From: Oryza sativa Japonica Group
Lineage: Eukaryota > Streptophyta > Magnoliopsida > Poales > Poaceae
Direction of reading: 5' to 3'
Assembly: GCF_034140825.1 (NCBI RefSeq)
Contig: NC_089045.1
Coordinates: 1,422,501 to 1,486,500 of the forward strand
DNA: 64,000 bases
Below are positions 24,013 to 35,414 of the stretch, piece by piece; the stretch's first letter is position 1, and every line of letters begins with the position of its first letter. The notes beneath the pieces were generated by a model. The model made no database searches. It worked only from the letters and a program-made list of their open reading frames with translations, and was not told the origin of the DNA. Made by a program: the position numbers and the translations under genes.

Positions 24013-26955
24013 TTACAGAATTGTGAGTACACCATCTATATCTTCTGGAACAAGCTTCTCATCTGCCTCCTGGCGCCCAAAATATCCATCCAACCGATAT
24101 CTCCCTTTTGGGTCGATGATCATTTGCTCCAATATTAACGCATTTCTGAGAATGCATTTTGCTAGCTCAACCTGGCCTGTGTTGCCACAAAATCCAAATA
24201 TGCACACCATCTTGAGATGATAGTGAGGCTGATCCACGATGTCATCCAAATCCAAAGGGCACCTGTTCAAGCTACAATACATCTGCAAGAAATTATGGCA
24301 TCACTAACAAGGAGCAAGCTAACACGTAATAATTAGGGAAAAGAAGATCAAAGATTCATGATCGAGGAAGAGAAGGATAGCCTGAACATATATCTTGTCA
24401 AAACAAATGCAGGGGATGGAATTCTGAGATTTTGTTAGAAAAAAAGAAGCTTTTGCTCTGTTTGGATACAAATATATTCAATCAAGGAAACACATGGCTA
24501 ATCGGTTTCCAAACATATTATCACCTTGATTCATACTATTTGGTATCTTGTACAGTGCATAAATATGGTGATGTGATGCTCAGGGTAAACAGTGACATCG
24601 ATATAGCAAAAGCTTCTACAGATGTCCCAAATAATTATGATTAAAATTTACAAAGTCCACTGTCAAATGGAAAAAAATGCAGTTGCCAACTAATGCTGAA
24701 CAATACTACTTTCGCCGGGCCGAACAATATTACTTTGCCAAAGCTATGTTCGATGGTCTGATGATCGTTAAAAAGGATCAATAGTCTGCAGCGAATGTTC
24801 CAGTTTCTGGGACTTATGAGTTCATGAATCATGCATAGGGCACATTGGACAAGCAGGTAATTCCTAATTAGATTGACAGTACTGGCTTAGCAGGTTATTC
24901 TGATTGGGTTTCCAAACCAACGAAATAACATTAAATAGGAAAAAAGAGGTAATCGGTCAATGAGAATACAAAAGGCGAACTGTAACTGGCTAGGGAAGAA
25001 GGCAATAAAAGTAGTGAAGTACAAATGATATAGCTACTTACATCCAAATAAAGATCCTCCAAAAATGGAGCTGCTACGAAAAGATTAGTCAACTGGAAGA
25101 CTGAATTTCTATCGAATGAACCTCTCTCAAAAGTTATTTCCAAAGTTAGACACTTCAATTGAGTGAACTTGAGAGGTGATTGTGTAAATCCAGACATCTG
25201 GAGGGTGACCAGGCCACACATAGGTTCAAACAACAAGATGTGAAACAGAAAATAAAATAGAATTAAATGTATATAGAGAGTACAAGAATAATCAGACCTG
25301 AGTTTTGACATGAACTTCAACATATAACGTTTCAACATGAGGTAATACACTTGGAATTCCAGTTAATATATTTTGGAGGGTTTTCTCATCAAAAAGTCTG
25401 ATGGTTGATGCTTTGATATTGGAGCATTCATTGAGCGTTACCAATGCCAGGGAACCGTCGTACTCAAATGTTGTGAGATTCGGAGCATGTAACTCCATTC
25501 TTTGTAAATGACAACCCTGAATTGACAAATATTGCAGACGGCATAATGGTTCTGACACATGTAAATTATGCAGCTGGTTACATGATTGGATGCTTAACCA
25601 CTCTAGAACATGGCATTTCGATATTAACTGCTCTAAATGTTGCAACCTAACATTGTCAAGAGCAAGCAGTTTAAGGTTGCAAATCCGCAGAAATCTAGAG
25701 GTGGATTCAAAGTAACACTGTCAAGCCGAAGAGCCTCAAGGTAAGATCCATTATGTTTGTCGAAAATATGACAAGGAAAGTCATATTTGTTTTCATGTGA
25801 TTTCCAATCTGGGGAGAAGTCAAGAATGATAACCCTTGCCTTTGATGCAATAGCAAACGCAACCCAGCCATTGACATGGTTAGCATGCTCATTTGACAAA
25901 CCAAACTTAACAGCAAACTTATTTACCATTGTTCCACAATGTTTTTCCAGAATAGCATCAACCCTTTTAATGAACTTGTTACCACTTGATATTCTACAGT
26001 TCAGATCAGAGCTTGTTCCTTTTCTCTTGGCATTATTTCCAAGGGCTGTTTTAATACCAAAGTACAGATTAGGATGGAATGTCCAAGCCTGTCTCCAGTT
26101 TGTTGACACAACACTCAACTGAGCGACTTCCTTTAATGTTAATTTTGACATTACCCTTAGTACAATATCCTGACAATGCATTTTGAACAAGCATCAGAAT
26201 ACAGCCTCCTAGTCCTAGCACAAAAGGAGTTGAGAGTTTCATGACTTCATGTCATGATATGACATACCTTGGGAAGAGACTGAAAATTAAGCAGACATGG
26301 TCTTGTCCTCTGTAAATTAAGCTGCCCCCGACTTATCTTCTGAAAATTATGTTGTGTTCTTCTCCTCTTACTAATACGTTGTCCGCAAATTATACAATTC
26401 CTTTTGGCTGTTGTGCTTTTACTCCTGAAACCAACAATCAGCATGATTAACAAGGTGATGAAAATAACCATGAATTCTGCCTCAGCATAACATCTGTAAG
26501 ATGCTCTCTCTTTTTCAACAAGTTTGATTACAGTACAACCCTACAGGTATGCATGCCGAAAAAGAAAGAAGGGCAGTAACTCTGGCTAATGTTGGTGAAA
26601 GATATCATGCATGCTCTGCCAGTATGCAATGATACTTCTTTCAGAAGTTTTAAGTAGCACACAGAATTGACTTCTTGAAACTATTTTTTTTAGCAAAATA
26701 ACACATATGTCAGAGGGTATTTTGCATTATTATTAGTAGTAACAGTACACAAATAAATGAATATAAGCATATAATGTGATGGAATTCTGCCATGTAAGGA
26801 TGCCTTTCTTTAGATTCTCTATTTATTTATTTTTTGCGGGGGCCTTTGTTTAGATTCCATATCGTATTAAAATCACAAGCAAATAAAGGAAAAGGTGCAT
26901 GAGTTGGGAGTCACCTTCCATGGATTTTCGAGGAGACAAGAACGTTGTCCTCCAT
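24013..26955 (-). pseudogene. F-box/LRR/FBD protein gene with a frame break
   Basis: Coding exons can be joined as 26915-26955, 26268-26424, 25298-26169, 25042-25197 and 24013-24282 (about 498 aa). The start MEDNVLVSSKIHG at 26955 splices in frame to SKSTTAKRNC. The F-box spans the second intron: LNFQSLPK plus DIVLRVMSKLTLKEVAQLSV. Leucine-rich repeats follow (HLEQLISKCHVLEWLSIQSC, LQYLSIQGCHLQRMEL) and an FBD-like C-terminus (KCILRNALILEQMIIDPKGR). Such proteins are SCF ubiquitin-ligase substrate adaptors. In the large exon one base is missing: the frame of LDFCGF (about 25690) must shift to continue as CNLKLLALDNV (about 25675), and 872 bp is one short of a multiple of three. No tiny intron explains this. 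The gene is either decayed or miscalled by one base. Confidence 0.7.
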
Positions 26956-27453
26956 TGTTGGTCGTGGAGGCAGTGGATCAGGGACAAGAGAAACCCTGAA
27001 TCCCTCCACCGCAGGTCCGCAGCCCAACCCAATCAGCAGACTCCTGATCCCGGCGAGCAAGGTAGCCAGGAAGGGGGATGGAATGATTGTGAGACAAGGG
27101 AGAGGCTACTTAGCGCTGGAGCCGCTCGATCGCGAGGCGCAGCATCAAGGAGTCGTCCGGAGGTTAGGGATGAAGACTCATCTTTTATGGGCCTAGATGG
27201 GCCTCACCGGTAGATGGCCGTACGGCCCATATATTTGCCCAAAAATCAGCCCATATCGATTTTTACTGCTAGTATTTATTTGAGAGGATATAAGAATCGT
27301 TTTTTCTTTCTTTTCCTCGTCTTTTTAATGGTAGCAATACGAATCGGTTTCGGATTTGTTGCCGCAAGATAAAACCGAAGGGAGAAGGAGGGAGAAGATG
27401 AAGCAAACGAGAGAGATCGAGCTTGAGGCCAGGTGGAATCGCGAGGGGATTTC
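26956..27453. promoter_or_regulatory. Divergent promoter of the F-box gene and DUF6598 copy 1
   Basis: Only 498 bp separate the two divergent start codons. The right half has clustered GGGCCT and GGCCCA motifs (about 27188-27250: ATGGGCCTAGATGGGCCTCA, CGGCCCATAT, CAGCCCATAT). These resemble plant site II elements. The same cluster recurs at 29385-29455 in front of copy 2, so the promoter was duplicated with the gene. Confidence 0.55.
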
Positions 27454-28996
27454 ATGGCGAAGCGGCGGGCAGAGTCCGAGCTTGAGCAGGTGGAGGCCGA
27501 GGCGGAGGCGGAGGCGGAGGCGGAGAAGAATGGGAGGCGAGCAGCTGGTAGTCAGGACGGGGTGAATCGCGCGTTGATCCTCGACTGCAGCAAACATAGC
27601 GATGGATCGATCTACAGCGGCGACGATTTTTTGGCACAGGTTTTACAAGGTCGCCGATACCCGAGAGAGTAAGTTTTAACTTCTTGCAAACCCTACCTTT
27701 TTCCCCTTTCCACCATGCATCATCTACCATCCTCTCATCTCCTTAATTAGTTAGTTCCCTTTCAATTTAACTTCACTCGGTAGCACCTCATGCTGTGAAC
27801 TCGTTCATGCTCTTTTTAAGTTTTAACTTCAATTCTATATATTCATGTGTCACCTAATTTGTTCCTGTGTATGCTCAATACCATGGAACTGATGTCAAAT
27901 TAAGCTTTTTTTTTCATAACACATCTATCTACTTTGATGTCAAATTTAGGCCTTTCTTAATTAGAATAGAATTAAAACCACCTTATACGATATTGTATAG
28001 CTCGCTTTGGGAGTTTGGATCCATGGCAGCGCCAAGTTTGCTATTTAAAACCTTAATTGTATCAATATTCTGTCCGTCCTCTTGATTTGTTTGTTTTCTC
28101 CTTTATTTCAATTTGGGTTTAAAATTTAACTTTATCCGCTGATGTAAAATGCTCCTACATACTGCGTTTCAGCTCTCAAGGAGGCAATGATGCTGTCAAA
28201 TCCAACCAATTGCCGACCACACATGTGGGCTTGCAATATTCACGAAGAACAATTCATGATGCAGATATTCTCGCTCAAGTTATCCAATATCACTGCTACT
28301 GTTGATGGCCCAGTTCACTTGTATGGATACTTTGCAGTACGGGATCATTTGGACCCGCTACGCAACTACATCTTCAACCGCACCAGAGATGATCCTTTCA
28401 TCATGGGGCAAGACAATGGTGTTGATTCAGATAATTCCTTGATACCAATGCCTGGCCCCAAGAGAGGCATTGGAAACCAAGCTCGTGTGCTCATTGAGTT
28501 TGACATGAAGATCAAGAATGGAGAGACACGAGATGATGATTTTCAGCTCATAGATGGTGCTATCATCTGCAGCGAATTCGTGCTTCCCAATAGAGTGTTT
28601 ACGCAACGGATTGAGGGTGATTGTGGTGCGGTGGACATAAGTCTTGCACTTCTCCACAGTACGGTGGAGGCCACAGTACAAGTTAGCATATCACAAGTGC
28701 ATGGCAATGGCTTCAGCTTATCTTTATATTCTTATACCAGTAGAATCCCTGAAAAAATTCAGCTCTTCGATGGATTCATTTCCAAGCCATGTGATCTGAA
28801 TAGGTTTGTAGTTGCTGTGGTGGTGAATACTCCCTTGATTTTAATCTTCAAGATTGACAAGAGAGATGGCTCAGATCATGTTCCTGGATGTTGTGCGTTC
28901 AAAGCTAGAACACATGGATATGAGTATGACATGCAAGAGCTCAAACTTGGTTGCACCAATATACTGGTGAAGCTGTCTTGGTCAACTTTGGAGTGA
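27454..28996 (+). pseudogene. DUF6598 protein gene, tandem copy 1, frame break in exon 1
   Basis: Exons are 27454-27668 and 28173-28996. Exon 1 starts MAKRRAESELEQ, has an (EA)n run, and continues NRALILDCSKHSDGSIYSGD. Exon 2 carries the intact DUF6598 domain (MQIFSLKLSNITATVDGPVH, YGYFAVRDHLDPLRNYIFNR, SKPCDLNRFVVAVV). This family of unknown function is greatly expanded in grasses. Relative to copy 2, exon 1 has six Ts instead of five just after GGCGACGA (about 27630). This moves DFWH..FYKV..TRE out of frame, and exon 1 (215 bp) has the wrong phase for exon 2. Exon 2 alone remains open from MMLSNPTNCR for 269 residues. The gene may be dead, be translated from an internal start, or be hit by a homopolymer error. 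Confidence 0.7.
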
Positions 28997-29651
28997 TTTT
29001 GAACAGCCCAAGGGATACATAGTCTATGCTAAGCAGAAAATAACGATGCTTCTGTGTATTGTCTTGTTGGCAAATGTTTGGTCCTATGTTCAGCACATAT
29101 TTAAGCTTATTTATTTGTTGTGTAAGTTTAGCAGTCAAAGAACGTCACTGTGTTATTTGTAAGAAAGCAAGTTTCTATTCTTGTATGTTCATACAAATTA
29201 GATATGGTGCTACACAAATATGCAATTCTTCGTGGGAAACAATAAGAAAATCGTATTTGTGTGTTTAACTTAAAACAATAAACTATTACCTTGCATCAAC
29301 ACAAAAATACATATACAGACTACAGAAAGAGAGAAGACAAGAAAAGGGAGCGGGGGCCGGAGGTTAGGGAAGAAACTTCATCTTTTATGGGTCTAGATGG
29401 GCCTCAACGGAAAATGGAAGTACGGCCCATATCCAGGCCCAGAAAGCAGCCCATATCCTATTCTCTCTATTTTCTACTGCTATTTGAGAGGATAATAGTT
29501 TTTTCAAAGCTACTACTAATATGAATCGGTTTCGGATTTGTTGCCGCAAAAATCAAAATAAAACCCAAGGGTGGAGGACGGAGAAGATGAAGCTAACGAG
29601 AGAGATCGAAGGGAGAGAGGCTGAGGCCGGGTTGAATCGCGAGGGGATTTC

Positions 29652-31557
29652 ATGGCGAAGCGGCGGCAGAGTCCGAGCTTGAGCTGGTGGAGGCGGAGGC
29701 GGAAGCGGAGAAGAATGGGAGGCGAGCAGCAGGTAGCCAGGACGGGGTGAATCGCGCGTTCATCCTCGAGTGCAGCAAACATAGCGATGGATCGATCTAC
29801 AGCGGCGACGATTTTTGGCACATGTTTTACAAGGTCGACGATACCCGAGAGAGTAAGTTTTAACTTCTTGCAAACCCTAGCTTTTTCCCCTCTCCACCAT
29901 GCATCACCTACAATCCTCATCTCCTTAATTACTTCCTTTTCAATTTAACTTTGCATCATCTACAATCCTCTCATCTGCCCTTAATTAGTTCCCTTTCAAT
30001 TTAGCTTCACTTGTTAGCACCTCAGATCGATGCTATTCAATTCACGCTCTTTTAACTTCAATTTTATATATTGCTGTATCACCTAATTTGTTCCCTCTTG
30101 GGTGCAATCAAAGAAGAGGTCGTAATCTGGAAGGAAGCAGGAGTCTTTAAAAACTTAGGAGAGTAAGAATAGAGATGCAATCCCTTTTATTTTGGTTTTG
30201 GGAGGGCGCTCCGGCATACTCCATTCAGTTTCGATATCATCTTGTCAGAATTCTAAACTTGTAAATTTGTACATATTCTCAATCGTAAGGAAATATGGAC
30301 TGAGGGGTCTTTGGTCAGCACGGAAAAAAAATAATAAAAAAAAATCTAATTTGTTCCTGTGTATGCTCAGTACTATGGAACTGATGTCAAATTAAACCCT
30401 TTTTTTTCATAACATATCTGTCTAGCTTGATGTCAAATTTAGACCTTTCATAACATAATCTAGTTCTAAGTAACACTAGATATTCCTTAAGTACTACTTC
30501 AAAAAACTCTTAAAGGCACCATCTAGTATATTGTATATATTGCTTTGGGTCCATGATAGTGCGGAGTTTGCTGTTTTAAACCTTATTTGTATCTATTTGT
30601 TTCTTTCCTGCTCATTTCAATATTGGGGTTAACAATCTAACTTACTGTCATCCACTGACGTGTATGGCTGGCTGTTCAGCTCGTATGGAGGCAATGATGC
30701 TGTCAAACCCAACCAATTGCCGGCCACACATGTGGGCTTGCAAGGCGCACAGTGTGCAATTCATGATGCAGATATTCTCGCTCAAGCTATCCAATATCAC
30801 TGCTGCTGTTGATGGCCCAGTTCACTTGTATGGATACTTTGCTGTCCGGGATCATTTGGACCCGCTACGCAACTACATCTTCAACCGCACCAGGGATGAC
30901 CCTTTCATCATGGGATAAGACAATGGCGTTGATTCGGATAATTCATTGATACCAATGTCAGGCCCCAAGAGAGGCATTGGAAACCAAGTTCGTGTGCTCA
31001 TCGAGTTTGACATGAAGATCAAGAACGGAGAGACACAAGACGATGATTTTCAGCTCATCGATGGTGCCATCATCTGCAGCGAATTCGTGCTTCCCGATAG
31101 AGTGTTTACGCAACGGATTGAAGGTGATTGTGATGCGGTCGACATTAGTCGAGCCCTTTTCCACGAAGCAGTGGAGGCCACAATACAAGTTAGCATATCA
31201 CAAGTGCATGACAATGGCTTAAGCTTATCTTTATATTCCTATATCGGTCAAATTCCTGAAAAGATTCGGCTCTTTGATGGTGTCATTTCCAAGCCATGTG
31301 ACCTGGATAGGTTTGTAGTTGCTGTGGTGGAGAATACACCTTTGTTTTTAATCTTCAAGGCTGTTCATAGGGATGGCTCGGATTATGATATCCCTAAATA
31401 CTGTCCATTGGTCTTCAAGGTTGATCAGGGGGATGGCTCGTATCGTGTCTCTGAATATTGCCCATTCAAAGCTAGAAGACATGGATATGACATGAAAGAG
31501 CTTAAACTTGGTGGCGCCCGTGTACTGCTGAAGGTGTCTTGGTCAACTTTGAAGTGA
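29652..31557 (+). pseudogene. DUF6598 protein gene, tandem copy 2, two lesions
   Basis: Exons are 29652-29852 and 30680-31557, parallel to copy 1. Exon 1 ends in the family-typical FWHMFYKVDDTRE with correct phase at its 3' end. One G is missing near the start (GGCGGC where copy 1 has GGCGGGC, about 29664-29668), so the ATG frame does not reach it. In exon 2 the codon after FIMG is TAA, where copy 1 has CAA (about 30915), cutting the domain in two. Beyond it, 203 residues stay open (IGNQVRVLIEFDMKIKNGE to KVSWSTLK). A 60-bp in-frame tandem duplication (31352-31411 and 31412-31470) repeats the DGSDYDIPKYCP-type segment. The copies carry different lesions, so neither descends from an already broken gene. 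Confidence 0.7.
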
Positions 31558-31635
31558 TTTTGAAAATAACGATATTTCTGTGTGTTGGGTAGTTGTCAAA
31601 TGTTTGACCCTATGTTCGGTACATATTTAACTTTT

Positions 31636-32117
31636 GAGTGAAATGCATGAGCGGTCCCTAACCTAAACTAAAATACATTTTCGAGTCCCCGAACTTGTCT
31701 TGAGATATCATCAAGGTCCAAACGAGCTCTAACCCGTTCCACGTGCCGATGTGGCATGTCACGATAGCATCTTTGTGTTAGTCGGACTCACGTGTTAGTC
31801 ACATAGAAAAAAATTTTAAAAATACATATTTTCTCCTCTCTACATTAGAATTTTTTTTCTTTTTTCTGTTTACCTACGAGGAGAAAATATGGTTTTTAAT
31901 TTTATTTTTTATATATGCTCGACATGTAGGTGCCACCGTGGCAATGCCACGTCAGCGCATGGAGCGGGTTTGAATCCGTTAGGACTTATGTGACACACAT
32001 GACAAGTTTAGGGACCTAAAAATGTATTTTGCGAGTTCAGGAACCTAGATGTAGGTGTGTCTTCTGTAAGTTTTTTTATTTCACTCTTAAGTTTAGGTGT
32101 GCCCATGTACTTCACTC
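31636..32117. mobile_element. Mutator-type foldback MITE inserted 3' of DUF6598 copy 2
   Basis: The ends are GAGTGAAATGCATG and (reverse complement) GAGTGAAGTACATG. The 9-bp flanks TTAACTTTT (31627-31635) and TTAAGTTTT (32118-32126) are a near-perfect target duplication. Sequence on both sides matches the uninterrupted 3' flank of DUF6598 copy 1 (about 29095-29165), so the insertion point is confirmed by the paralogous empty site. Confidence 0.85.
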
Positions 32118-32126
32118 TTAAGTTTT

Positions 32127-33119
32127 TTTATTTGTTTAACAGAATAACAGTCGAAGAATACCACGCTCTCATCTGTAAGATGGCTCTACAAACAGATGAA
32201 AAAAAATAGATTTATTCATCACTGCGATTCTACACCAAAGATTCATCTATTTGTTAGTATCATGCAAACAATTCATTTTAGCAAGGTCAAGCTAAAGGAG
32301 TGATTTCCTGAAAATGGTTCTAGGGGAGTAGCGTATCTTCAATTATCCCAACAAAGCACGCCTCAGATTCAGATCAGTATACCCAACATAAGCATCAATG
32401 CATCATGTATGTAATGTAAAGGACTATGAATTTTTTAATCAAGGAACTGTGATTTTCTTAATGAAACCACCAACAGCAAGCAGATAATGAGCATGAGGAG
32501 GTGTTAAAAAAAAATCTGTGAAAGCATTACTTGATTACTCAATGATTACTGACAGGATAACTGTTGAAGAAGCAAACTGCAGAAGCTGCAACTCCAGTCC
32601 AGCGGTTTACCAACAGGCAAACAGACATCCAATCATCTTATTTACTGAAACAAAGTGATGATCAGGGGTTGCCAATGCCTGTCTGGCAGACAAGAAAAAT
32701 TAATACTCCATAGGCAGCGAAAGAAAGACCGGCTTGACTGAATGGATATCACACCCAACTGCAACTGGTGTTTCATATCAATGTCATCTACTCTCCTATC
32801 TACTAACCTATTAGCCCAAAACCGAAAGCAAATAAGCAGAAACAAAAGAGAAGAAATAAGCAGAAACCATATGTACATCCACTGTTCCTTGGATATTTCT
32901 GACATTGCGGACTTCCTGAGAAAAGTTTTTGGAGGAAAAACAGCATGATTGCTGCACATTTTGTATTAAGAAGAGGAATAGTTAAATCCAGACGCCATAG
33001 AGTAAGTTGGAACAAAGGGGGGCAGAAACCTGTTCAGAGAGCTAAGACAGGACATCTATGCTTTACAGATCTCTCTGAGAAATTGGCTGTTTGGCCTTGT
33101 TTTAGGCCCTTGTGATGAT
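32127..33119. other. Spacer with probable 3' UTR of the acidic membrane protein gene
   Basis: The left part continues the duplicated flank of DUF6598 copy 2 (to about 32170). The right part lies downstream of a minus-strand stop codon and probably includes its 3' UTR. A minus-strand frame at about 32642-32959 contains a hydrophobic stretch but has no recognisable family. Confidence 0.4.
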
Positions 33120-35414
33120 TCAGTGACCTGTAGCCTCAATAACCTGCATTTGAATCTCAGAACTATCTGCAAACTGTGGATCTCCTGATTTTAACAGTTC
33201 ATTTGGCAGTTCTGAATAATCTTCGTTTCCTGCCAGTAATGCTTCACTTGATTTCTCTTCAATTGACTCATTACGACATGTTGCGTTAGAAGTAGCAGAT
33301 ACCAGTGCTTCATCCTTGAGCTGTGCAAATTGTGGATCCGAATCTTCAACTGAACTCCCGTCAATGAAATGTGTCCCGGTCCCAGAGTCTGAAGATAATG
33401 GTTCACTCAATTCATCTTCAAGTTTAACTGTCAAGGGTTGACTGATACTGGACTCTGAGATGGATTGCACTAGTACTTCCTCCATACGGCACTTAAACAA
33501 TGAGTTAAATTCATCAATGGAGTCTGCTTCAACAATATGTGCCTCAAAATTATTTACCTTGTAAGGGGAGCACGATGTTAATTGCTCAATACCTGCATGA
33601 CATCAACTTCAGTTGAGTTATCATTTCCAGTAGGCAAATTGCAATACATTACTTAGGGTTAAAAAACAGTTTTACCTGCATGTACTGCTTCCTTAGCTTC
33701 GAAAGTGCTTTGTCTAGACTTCTGGATAGGAGATAAACTGATATCATCACTGAAATCAGCATTTTGGTTACCACTATCCATTCCAGAATTTACTTCTAAT
33801 ACACCCACATCTGAAATTGCTGCGCCTAATATTTTGATTTCTTCACCTATATGTGCTTCCAGTGAACCAAATAACTTGCTGTTGTTCCCTTCTTGCTTGG
33901 CATCACAGTCTGACTGACTATTATGGGCATCATTTTCACTTATTTCATCTTTCTCCAGTTTGAAGCTATTGTGATGCAGGCTAGTAGAGTGCCTAACATA
34001 TAAGTTTCCATGCTTTCTATGCCGTCTTGCTGAAAAGTACGAAAGAGGAGTCCAAGTTTCTTGCAATGGACTATCGTGGGCCATATTTTGGTTGACTGCA
34101 AAGATCAAATAGATTTTTCCGTGGAAGGAGACAAGACGGTGCTGAATCAGGAACATGTGGTAACTCTATTATTTCATCTGAGCCATTTGAAGAATCAAAT
34201 GGGTTCTGCCTTCCAGTGGAAATGGAGGGAACCTGCACACGGAAGCGTGATGCCTCCTCCATTTTCTGTACTGCATCAGCTGCTTGCAAGTCCATTAACC
34301 TCCTGTCAAGTTCAAATTTCAGAATGTTCTTTGCTCTTTGCAGATCCATCATACCCTCCAGCTTGCTATTATTGTCCATATCCAAGTAATTTAGATCAAT
34401 AACATCCTTCCAGTTAGCAAAATCATCTATTTTCCCTTCCAATTGATTTTCATCTGTGCTAGCATCCTCCTCCTCAAGATCATCTTCATCATCATCCGAA
34501 GAAGTATTCAAGTTGTCTCTGGAGACCAATGAAGGGTGGCCAGTTTGCAAGTCTATTAATGGGTGCAACTCTTCAAGCATTGGAATAATGTCAGTCATTG
34601 ATGCATCAGGAGAACTCTCAGTAAGATCAGATTCAGAATCAGAACAAGCATCCTGTGGCTCCTGTCTCATAACAGGTTCCCAACATGAACTCATAAACTC
34701 ACCTAACTGATATTGATATTGTACTTTATTGTTATCACTTTCAGGATTGATGCTTCCAAGTTCTTGCAGCTCATCATTCTTCTTGCTGTTCTCCCCAACG
34801 TCTTCAGTTTCCACAGTTACACCACTGTAGGCAAAACTTGAAGGCGCCACACAAGGAACAGTATCAGTTTCCACTGATGTGATACCTTTTCCTTCACGGT
34901 GGGTATCCTGCAAATCATAATCAGAAGTTCCATCCTTCGTATGTATTTCGTCATTTAGAGCGGTATCAACTGTCATGTAGGTGCCATTTTTCTCTTCCCA
35001 GTGAGTGTCATGTATATTACCCTCAAAATTTCTTTCCCTGACATATACTTCATTACTGGTAGTTGTTTTATCCAAGTGCTCCTCGACAGCAACAGTCTCA
35101 ACCTTGTCAATCGAACAGTCAGTAATGGAAATCTTGGATTTAAAGGACAAAGTTTGTTGATTCTCTCCAAGAACAAGAACAGCAGGTTCACCATAACTCA
35201 AAAGTGCTCCAAGCAGAAGTGCAGTTAACAGGAAGACTGGAGATGAAGACAGCAAGAAGTTGAATAGAGAAGGGCAAAGCCTGTGTAGAAACAGCAACAA
35301 AACGCCAGCAGCTAGTACTATAGGGTAATCACAAGCAAATTGATATCCAATTCTGACAGATGAATACATTAGTCTCTTGATATGCAACACAATGTCATTT
35401 GCACCAAAAGCCAT
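33120..35414 (-). CDS. Membrane-anchored acidic plant protein of unknown function, frame change near 34095
   Basis: The start MAFGANDIVLHIKR at 35414 leads into two hydrophobic helices (about residues 27-75: YPIVLAAGVLLLFLHRLCPS and SPVFLLTALLLGALLSY). A long acidic, Ser/Asp/Glu-rich region follows. A conserved block near residues 360-440 includes DLQRAKNILKFELDRRLMDL and DSAPSCLLPRKNLFDL. The layout resembles an uncharacterised plant family with Arabidopsis members such as At2g29620 and At5g17910. Downstream coding (33676 to about 34100, with LSYFSARRHRKHGN) and exon 33120-33592 splice cleanly. To reach them from LFDL the frame must change near 34071-34110: 33676-35414 has one base more than the phase allows, and no plausible short intron is visible. 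As read, the first frame stops at 34071 after 447 aa; the full form would be about 736 aa. A 5' UTR intron probably runs from about 36121 to 35456. Confidence 0.6.

Noticed and set aside
32642-32959. Minus-strand frame with a hydrophobic segment
   Set aside because: It lies just downstream of a minus-strand stop codon in probable 3' UTR, and no family was recognised.
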